Below, piece after piece: positions 59,271 to 64,000 of a stretch of DNA of 64,000 bases. The stretch comes from Parathalassolituus penaei (lineage in GTDB: Bacteria; Pseudomonadota; Gammaproteobacteria; Pseudomonadales; Oceanobacteraceae): NCBI RefSeq assembly GCF_026626885.1, contig NZ_JAPNOA010000059.1, forward strand, positions 310,327-374,326. Direction: 5' to 3'. The notes under the pieces were generated by a model that was given only the letters and a program-made list of their open reading frames with translations, was not told the origin of the DNA and ran no database searches. Every line of letters begins with the position of its first letter. Position 1 is the first letter of the stretch. A program made the position numbers and the translations under genes.

Positions 59271-59876
59271 TTATGCCTCCCCGTTGGTCAGATGTTTCAG
59301 CCAGAACACCATGGGTTTGGCTGATTCCCGGGTTTCATCCAGATCCTGCCAGCTGAAGGTGGTCTGCAGCTGTGGATAACGTTGATAACCGCGGTGTTGC
59401 CAGAAGTCGTCGAGCGGCCGGTAATCCGCCGGACGCCGTGGATGATCCAGCGGGCGCTCCACCGCGCAGAACACGCTGGTATCAAAACCACCCAGCGCTT
59501 TGGCGTGGGCCTCACGGCGGCGGAAAAACTCGACCCCGGCACCGAGGCCGCGATATTCCGGCAACAACACCGACTCACCGCAATAAAACACCCGCGCCAA
59601 CGCCATTCCGGCTTGCCGAAACGGTGCCTGCACCTCAGGCGTTTCATCACTTAGCGGTAAGCCCGACGACGCTCCGACCACCTGTTCGCCATCAAACACC
59701 AGCACCATCAGGCTACGCGGTGATTGCAGGTAGGTTTGCAAATAACGGGCTTCATAGGCTTCGTCACCGTCATACAGATAAGGATACTCCCGGAATACCC
59801 GAATCCGCAGGCGCGCCAGCTCGCTGATCCAGTCGGCCAGTTGGGCTCCTTGCAGATTCAGGTATCTCAGGGTCAT
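59271..59876 (-). CDS. GNAT-family N-acetyltransferase
   Basis: A 201-residue protein with a GNAT core: 'LMVLVFDGEQVVGASSGLPLSDE' (strands 2-3) and 'GESVLLPEYRGLGAGVEFFRRREAHAKAL', which contains the acetyl-CoA loop (RGLGAG). It acetylates an amine. Close linkage to a nitrilase-type hydrolase gene suggests they treat the same nitrogen compound. AGAGGAA precedes the ATG. Confidence 0.88.
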   Translation of the reverse strand: MTLRYLNLQGAQLADWISELARLRIRVFREYPYLYDGDEAYEARYLQTYLQSPRSLMVLVFDGEQVVGASSGLPLSDETPEVQAPFRQAGMALARVFYCGESVLLPEYRGLGAGVEFFRRREAHAKALGGFDTSVFCAVERPLDHPRRPADYRPLDDFWQHRGYQRYPQLQTTFSWQDLDETRESAKPMVFWLKHLTNGEA

Positions 59877-59895
59877 GTCAGAGTTCCTCTCCGGT

Positions 59896-60303
59896 TTACG
59901 GGTTCACCTGGGCAATCCAGTCATTGAGGTTGTAGTAGTTGCTGACCCGCGCCACCTTGCCGTCACACAGCTCAAAAAAAGCTCCGGCAGGCAGGCGATA
60001 GGTCTGGCCGCAGGCTTCTGGCAGGCCGTCATCCGTACTCAGATACTCACCCAGCACTACAAATTCCGCAGCGGCGCGTTGGCCATCCGCACTGGCCATA
60101 ATCACCATGTCTACCAGCTGTTCGCGGTAGTGGGCGTTCATACGTGCCATAAAGGCCGCAAACACATCCTTGCCGGTTTCGCGGGCGCCCTGATTGATAT
60201 CGTGCACCACATCGTCGGTTAACAGAGCCAGAAACGCCGGCATGTCCTGACGGTTAAAAGCATCGTAATAGGCGCGGACCAGTTCGATGGCGGCTTGAGT
60301 CAT
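59896..60303 (-). CDS. SnoaL-like/NTF2-fold (ketosteroid isomerase-related) protein
   Basis: A 135-residue protein started at the ATG at 60303, which has AGGAG 8 bases upstream. 'LVRAYYDAFNRQDMPAFLALLTDDVVHDINQG' and 'FFELCDGKVARVSNYYNLNDWIAQV' are typical of the SnoaL-like branch of NTF2 folds, used for isomerases, hydrolases and binding proteins. It leads the trio with the acetyltransferase and hydrolase genes. Its role is unknown. Confidence 0.85.
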   Translation of the reverse strand: MTQAAIELVRAYYDAFNRQDMPAFLALLTDDVVHDINQGARETGKDVFAAFMARMNAHYREQLVDMVIMASADGQRAAAEFVVLGEYLSTDDGLPEACGQTYRLPAGAFFELCDGKVARVSNYYNLNDWIAQVNP

Positions 60304-60480
60304 GTAATGGGCTCCTGAGGTTTTGTAATTCAAAACCAGACGGTATCACAGCCCATCATGGCCGAAGGCAACCCCTGCCGCCCCGCTTTGGCCTGCTTGC
60401 GCCAGATAACCGGCGGGTAAATTTGTGTTCCGGTGGCGCACTGCTATGTTTTCAGAGAGTCCTTCACGCTGGAATCCATC

Positions 60481-61287
60481 ATGAATACCCTGTTTCGACC
60501 GGCCCTGAGCCTGCTGTTGCTACTGACAAGCCAGGTCAGTCTCGCCTGTTTGCTGACGATAGGTGTGGTGCCCCAGTTTGAACAGCGCAAACTGCTGGAG
60601 ATCTGGCAGCCGATTATGGATCAGCTGTCACAGGCAACCGAGTGCCGGGTTGATCTGGCCGGCTCGGAAAACATCCCGGACTTCGAGGCCAAGTTTATGG
60701 CCGGGCGCTTTGATATTGCCTACATGAATCCCTATCACGCCGTGATGGCACACGCAGCCCAGGGGTACGAACCCTTTTTGCGCAGCAAGAGCAACCTGCA
60801 GGGTGTACTGGTCGTAAAAGACGACTCGCCGATCAAGGACGTGTCTGAATTACAGGGTCAGCCAGTGGCGTTTCCATCACCCAATGCATTGGGCGCGTCA
60901 TTGCTGATGCGGGCTGAACTCAAGAACCTGCACGGCGTGGATGTCGATGCCCGTTACGTCAACACCCATCCATCGGTATACCTGCATGTCGCCAAGGGCC
61001 TGACGGTGGCCGGTGGCGGTGTGCAGAAAACCTTCGACGAACAACCACAGGTCATTCGTGATCGCCTGCGGGTGCTCTACAGCACCCGTGAAACACCGTC
61101 TCATCCGCTGGTTATTCACCCTCGGCTCGGCAAAGAACAGACACAAACCGTCATCAAGGCACTGACCAAAATTGCTTCCGAGCAGCCTGCACTGTTTGAC
61201 GCTATTCCGATGCCAGGTCCAACCGCCACCACGTACCGTGACTACCAGCCACTGGAGGAACTGCATCTGGAGCAGTTCCAGCACTGA
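60481..61287 (+). CDS. PhnD-like phosphate/phosphonate-type periplasmic binding protein
   Basis: A 268-residue protein started at ATG 60481 with GGAA upstream. After a signal peptide ('LSLLLLLTSQVSLAC') comes 'LTIGVVPQFEQRKLLEIWQPIMDQLSQ', 'FEAKFMAGRFDIAYMNPYHAVMAHAAQGYEP' and 'GQPVAFPSPNALGASLLMRAELK', the core of the PhnD/PstS-like family. There are no phosphonate permease genes. The hybrid kinase starts 16 bases later, so this protein is probably the periplasmic ligand sensor that tells the kinase about its ligand, as for other SBP-kinase pairs. Confidence 0.87.
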   Translation: MNTLFRPALSLLLLLTSQVSLACLLTIGVVPQFEQRKLLEIWQPIMDQLSQATECRVDLAGSENIPDFEAKFMAGRFDIAYMNPYHAVMAHAAQGYEPFLRSKSNLQGVLVVKDDSPIKDVSELQGQPVAFPSPNALGASLLMRAELKNLHGVDVDARYVNTHPSVYLHVAKGLTVAGGGVQKTFDEQPQVIRDRLRVLYSTRETPSHPLVIHPRLGKEQTQTVIKALTKIASEQPALFDAIPMPGPTATTYRDYQPLEELHLEQFQH

Positions 61288-61302
61288 CGCGGTAAACCAT
61301 CC

Positions 61303-63150
61303 ATGACTGGCCGCAGCCTGTTTTTCCGCTTCTTGTCGCCGCTACTGGTGTTATTGCTGGTAGCGCTGGTGTACGCACATGAAATCTGGACTCCCGCACT
61401 GGTGCGCCAGACCATGCAGAACGCCGAAGTGGAAATTCACAACTCGCTGGCCATTGTGGCAGAAGGGCTGGTGCCCATGCTGATTCAGGAAGATCTGTCG
61501 AACATCTACGACACCCTGGATCAGATCCTCGCCAACAATCCCAACTGGGACAACATCGCGCTCTACAACGCTGAAGGGCTGTCGTTATATCCGCTGGATG
61601 AGTTACCGGCACCTGAGCCGGGTAGCCATTTGCGCATGTATTCACAAGCCATCAGCGCTGGCAGCATTCCGGTTGGACGGCTTGATCTGCATTACAACGA
61701 AAGCGCCAGCCTGACCAGTATTCATGCTCAGGCCGATGCCATTTACCACACCCTGGTGGCCCTCATCGTGTTGGTCATGCTGGCCACGGCCTTCCTGTTT
61801 TACACCCTGGTCGCCACACCGATTCGCCGCCTGACCGTGGCAGTGGATGCGCTGTCGCGTGGAGATTTTGATTACCCTCTGCCAATTACCGGCAAACACG
61901 AAATTGGCCATCTGGCCGAACGTTTTGCGTTCATGCGTAACCAGCTACAAACCGAAAAACAGAACTTGCAAAAAGCGATTCAGGTTGCTGAACAGGCCAG
62001 CAAGGCCAAGGGGGAGTTTCTGGCCAACATGAGCCACGAAATCCGCACGCCCATGCACGGCGTAGTGGGTATGTTGCAGCTGCTGCTGGATAACCCGCTG
62101 GATGACGAACAACGCGAACGCGCCATGCTGGCACAATCATCGGCCCGGTCGCTGATCACCATCATCAACGACATTCTCGACTTCTCGAAAATCGAAGCGG
62201 GCAAGCTGGTGATGGAAGACATCGACTTTGATCTGGTCAGCCTGCTGACCGAAATCTACCGCCAGCAAAAACCCCAGACAGAAGCCAAGGCCCTGCGCCT
62301 GACCATCGACCTCAGCCGCATTCAGTTACGCTTCCTGCGCGGCGATCCACACAGGATTCGCCAGATACTGAACAACTTATGCAGCAACGCCATCAAGTTC
62401 ACCAACGAAGGTGAAGTACATATCGATGCCATCACACGTTTGCTCAACAGCGGAGAGGTAGAGTTGTGTTGCAGTGTTACCGATACCGGGATTGGTATTC
62501 CGGCTGAACGTCAGGCCATGATTTTTGACAGCTTCTCCCAGGCCGATGCCTCCACCACCCGTCAGTACGGCGGCACCGGTCTGGGCCTCACCATTGCCCG
62601 CCAGCTGTGTGAGCTGATGGGCGGCAGTATCAGTCTGCAAAGCGCCAGTGGCAGCGGCACCCGTATGGATATTCGCCTGTTGCTGAATATGGGCAGCAGT
62701 GTCTCCAGCCCTGACACAACGACCAACCAGACCACTCAAAAACCAGTGGGGGCATGCCACGTATTACTGGTGGAAGATAACCAGGTGAATCAGGTAATCG
62801 CCTGCGCCCTGCTGAAACAGCTGCAATGCAGTGTCAAGGTCGCTCGTAACGGCATCCATGCGCTGGAGCTGTTGCAGGCCAGCCCACCTGACCAGATTTA
62901 TGAAATGATCCTGATGGATTGCCAAATGCCGATAATGGACGGTTACGATACCACTCATCGAATTCGTTCCGGCGAAGCCGGTGAGCATTATGTACACGTG
63001 CCAATCATCGCCATGACGGCCAACTCCATGAAAGGAGATATGGAAAAATGTCTGGCAGCAGGGATGGATGATTACCTCAGCAAACCGCTGAACCTCGATC
63101 TGTTCCGCAAGACCATCCAGCTCTGGCATATGAAAGCTACCCATAGCTGA
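61303..63150 (+). CDS. hybrid sensor histidine kinase with periplasmic domain, HAMP and receiver
   Basis: A 615-residue membrane kinase. A helix at about 6-25 and another at about 146-170 frame a 120-residue periplasmic domain. Then come HAMP ('[23 protein letters not shown]'), a coiled coil, the phospho-histidine motif '[19 protein letters not shown]', ATPase boxes '[12 protein letters not shown]', 'VTDTGIGIP' and '[14 protein letters not shown]', and one receiver with '[14 protein letters not shown]' and '[17 protein letters not shown]'. No HPt domain is attached. It should respond to the PhnD-like protein made from the same messenger. Confidence 0.93.
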   Translation: MTGRSLFFRFLSPLLVLLLVALVYAHEIWTPALVRQTMQNAEVEIHNSLAIVAEGLVPMLIQEDLSNIYDTLDQILANNPNWDNIALYNAEGLSLYPLDELPAPEPGSHLRMYSQAISAGSIPVGRLDLHYNESASLTSIHAQADAIYHTLVALIVLVMLATAFLFYTLVATPIRRLTVAVDALSRGDFDYPLPITGKHEIGHLAERFAFMRNQLQTEKQNLQKAIQVAEQASKAKGEFLANMSHEIRTPMHGVVGMLQLLLDNPLDDEQRERAMLAQSSARSLITIINDILDFSKIEAGKLVMEDIDFDLVSLLTEIYRQQKPQTEAKALRLTIDLSRIQLRFLRGDPHRIRQILNNLCSNAIKFTNEGEVHIDAITRLLNSGEVELCCSVTDTGIGIPAERQAMIFDSFSQADASTTRQYGGTGLGLTIARQLCELMGGSISLQSASGSGTRMDIRLLLNMGSSVSSPDTTTNQTTQKPVGACHVLLVEDNQVNQVIACALLKQLQCSVKVARNGIHALELLQASPPDQIYEMILMDCQMPIMDGYDTTHRIRSGEAGEHYVHVPIIAMTANSMKGDMEKCLAAGMDDYLSKPLNLDLFRKTIQLWHMKATHS

Positions 63151-63302
63151 CAGACTGGCCAATGAGCCTTTCAATAACCAAAGGTTAATCCTTACACCCG
63201 TTAGAATGACGTATTCTGTCGTTTGTTTCCGGCATAATGCCACTACCTGCAAGAGGCAGGTCTCCTCGGCAACGGGTGAGCGGATTCAGTGTGCAGGAAG
63301 CA

Positions 63303-63320
63303 GGCGACAAGGATGTCGCC
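63303..63320 (+). promoter_or_regulatory. hairpin with full CsrA/RsmA consensus upstream of rlmF
   Basis: GGCGACA-AGGA-TGTCGCC is a 7-bp stem with the loop AGGA; the inner ACAAGGATGT equals the CsrA consensus ACARGGATGT. It is about 100 bases before the rlmF start, in a gap (63151-63418) that otherwise shows only a second small hairpin CCTGC-AAGAG-GCAGG. Confidence 0.4.
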
Positions 63321-63418
63321 CCGTTCCCTCTGCCAACCAGAGTTATTGCAGGTCATCGGCAATTACCGGCACGGACCGATATACTGCACAGACCTTATCC
63401 AGCCCTGAAATCTTTACC

Positions 63419-64000
63419 ATGTCTGACCCAACACGCCCGGCTGCCCAGCTGCATCCCCGCAACCGTCATCAGCAGCGTTATGACTTCCCGACGCTGTGTG
63501 CCAGCAGCCCGGAACTGGCATTGTTTATGCGACAGACCCCCAAGGGCAATCGCGCCATCGACTTTACCGATCCGCAGGCCATCAAGGCCCTGAATCGCGC
63601 CTTGCTGAAACACTGGTACGGCATCGAAGGCTGGGGTATTCCGGATGGTTACCTGTGCCCACCGATCCCTGGCCGCGCCGATTACATTCACCATCTGGCC
63701 GATTTGCTGGCCAGCAGCCATCACGGAGTATTACCCCGTGGTGAACAGATTCAGGTACTGGATATCGGCTGTGGTGCCAACTGTATTTACCCGCTGATTG
63801 GCCACAGTGAATACCAGTGGCAGTTCACCGGCGCCGATATCGAACCGCGCTCACTGGCATCAGCGCAGAAGATTCTGGATGCCAATCCGGCACTGGCAGC
63901 GCATATCCGCCTGCAGCAACAACCAGACCCGCAGTGCTGCTTCAGCCAGATCATTCAGCCTAACGATCGTTATGACCTGACGCTCTGTAATCCGCCGTTT
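63419..64000 (+). CDS. rlmF: 23S rRNA (adenine-1618-N6)-methyltransferase, 3'-truncated by the window end
   Basis: The ATG at 63419 opens a frame that runs to the last base, giving the first 194 residues. '[16 protein letters not shown]', '[39 protein letters not shown]' and the SAM-binding '[17 protein letters not shown]' identify RlmF. The visible part ends with the catalytic NPPF motif of adenine methylases. It methylates A1618 of 23S rRNA. The remaining third lies outside. Confidence 0.94.
   Translation, partial: MSDPTRPAAQLHPRNRHQQRYDFPTLCASSPELALFMRQTPKGNRAIDFTDPQAIKALNRALLKHWYGIEGWGIPDGYLCPPIPGRADYIHHLADLLASSHHGVLPRGEQIQVLDIGCGANCIYPLIGHSEYQWQFTGADIEPRSLASAQKILDANPALAAHIRLQQQPDPQCCFSQIIQPNDRYDLTLCNPPF

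Noticed and set aside
1-64000. tRNA, rRNA or tmRNA genes
   Set aside because: No cloverleaf with a conserved TTCGAATC-type arm and no rRNA core sequence was noticed; a tRNAscan run would settle it.

Overview
The window is a moderately GC-rich stretch of a gammaproteobacterial chromosome. Protein resemblances fit an aerobic, flagellated, probably marine or aquatic heterotroph of the Oceanospirillales kind; that placement is inference, since no rRNA or tRNA gene is visible. The centre is a catabolic cluster for 4-hydroxyphenylacetate (4-HPA, homoprotocatechuate route). Around it lie transport, sensing, stress and accessory genes, and an unusual load of intergenic repeats.

Layout. 1-10.2 kb: end of an ABC-type binding protein, a beta-helix lipoprotein with a SurA-like partner, an APC permease, a PotF-like binding protein, tyrS and a chemoreceptor. 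10.2-10.9 kb: repeat block. 11-16 kb: small K+-channel-like protein, then (minus strand) a TRAP transporter with UspA and an AraC regulator. 16-30 kb: hpaE-hpaF on the minus strand and hpaG1-G2-H-I-A, an unknown membrane protein, hpaR, aldehyde dehydrogenase, MFS and hpaD on the plus strand. 30-33 kb: low-GC accessory island with a RelE-like/Shedu-like gene pair, a MITE-like element and a DUF1963 protein. 33-39 kb: three AIM24 proteins plus an M48 peptidase, a candidate sRNA and a CBS protein. 39-40.6 kb: cowN beside a CooA-like regulator, and a CZB protein. 40.8-43.2 kb: two-component 4-HPA 3-hydroxylase (hpaB/hpaC of the Acinetobacter C2/C1 type). 43-50.5 kb: cold-shock protein, hybrid kinase, DUF1624 protein, TonB receptor and a second hpaI. 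50.7-54.3 kb: Fur-box TonB receptor and a second large repeat block. 54-64 kb: LysR, class II aldolase, an orphan TRAP binding protein, PanE-like reductase, a nitrilase/GNAT/SnoaL trio, a PhnD-like protein with a hybrid kinase, and the start of rlmF.

How it works together. HpaB/HpaC hydroxylate 4-HPA to homoprotocatechuate, HpaD opens the ring, HpaE oxidises the semialdehyde, HpaF isomerises, HpaG1/G2 decarboxylate, HpaH hydrates and HpaI cleaves to pyruvate and succinic semialdehyde, which the aldehyde dehydrogenase can oxidise to succinate. Three promoters (hpaE, hpaG1, aldehyde dehydrogenase) each carry a pair of TTAA-N4-TTAA-type operators around the core promoter, and the MarR-type HpaR is the obvious candidate repressor.

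The most unusual signal is a family of seven same-orientation, multi-hairpin repeats (about 220 bp, one short form), most of them beside arrays of a 7-bp unit (up to 76 copies). Several hairpins present GGA-type loops, one containing the CsrA/RsmA consensus ACARGGATGT. Other points of interest are a CooA-like/CowN pair, a RelE-like/Shedu pair, and an exact 51-bp in-frame duplication of the hpaF tail with a stop codon in every copy.
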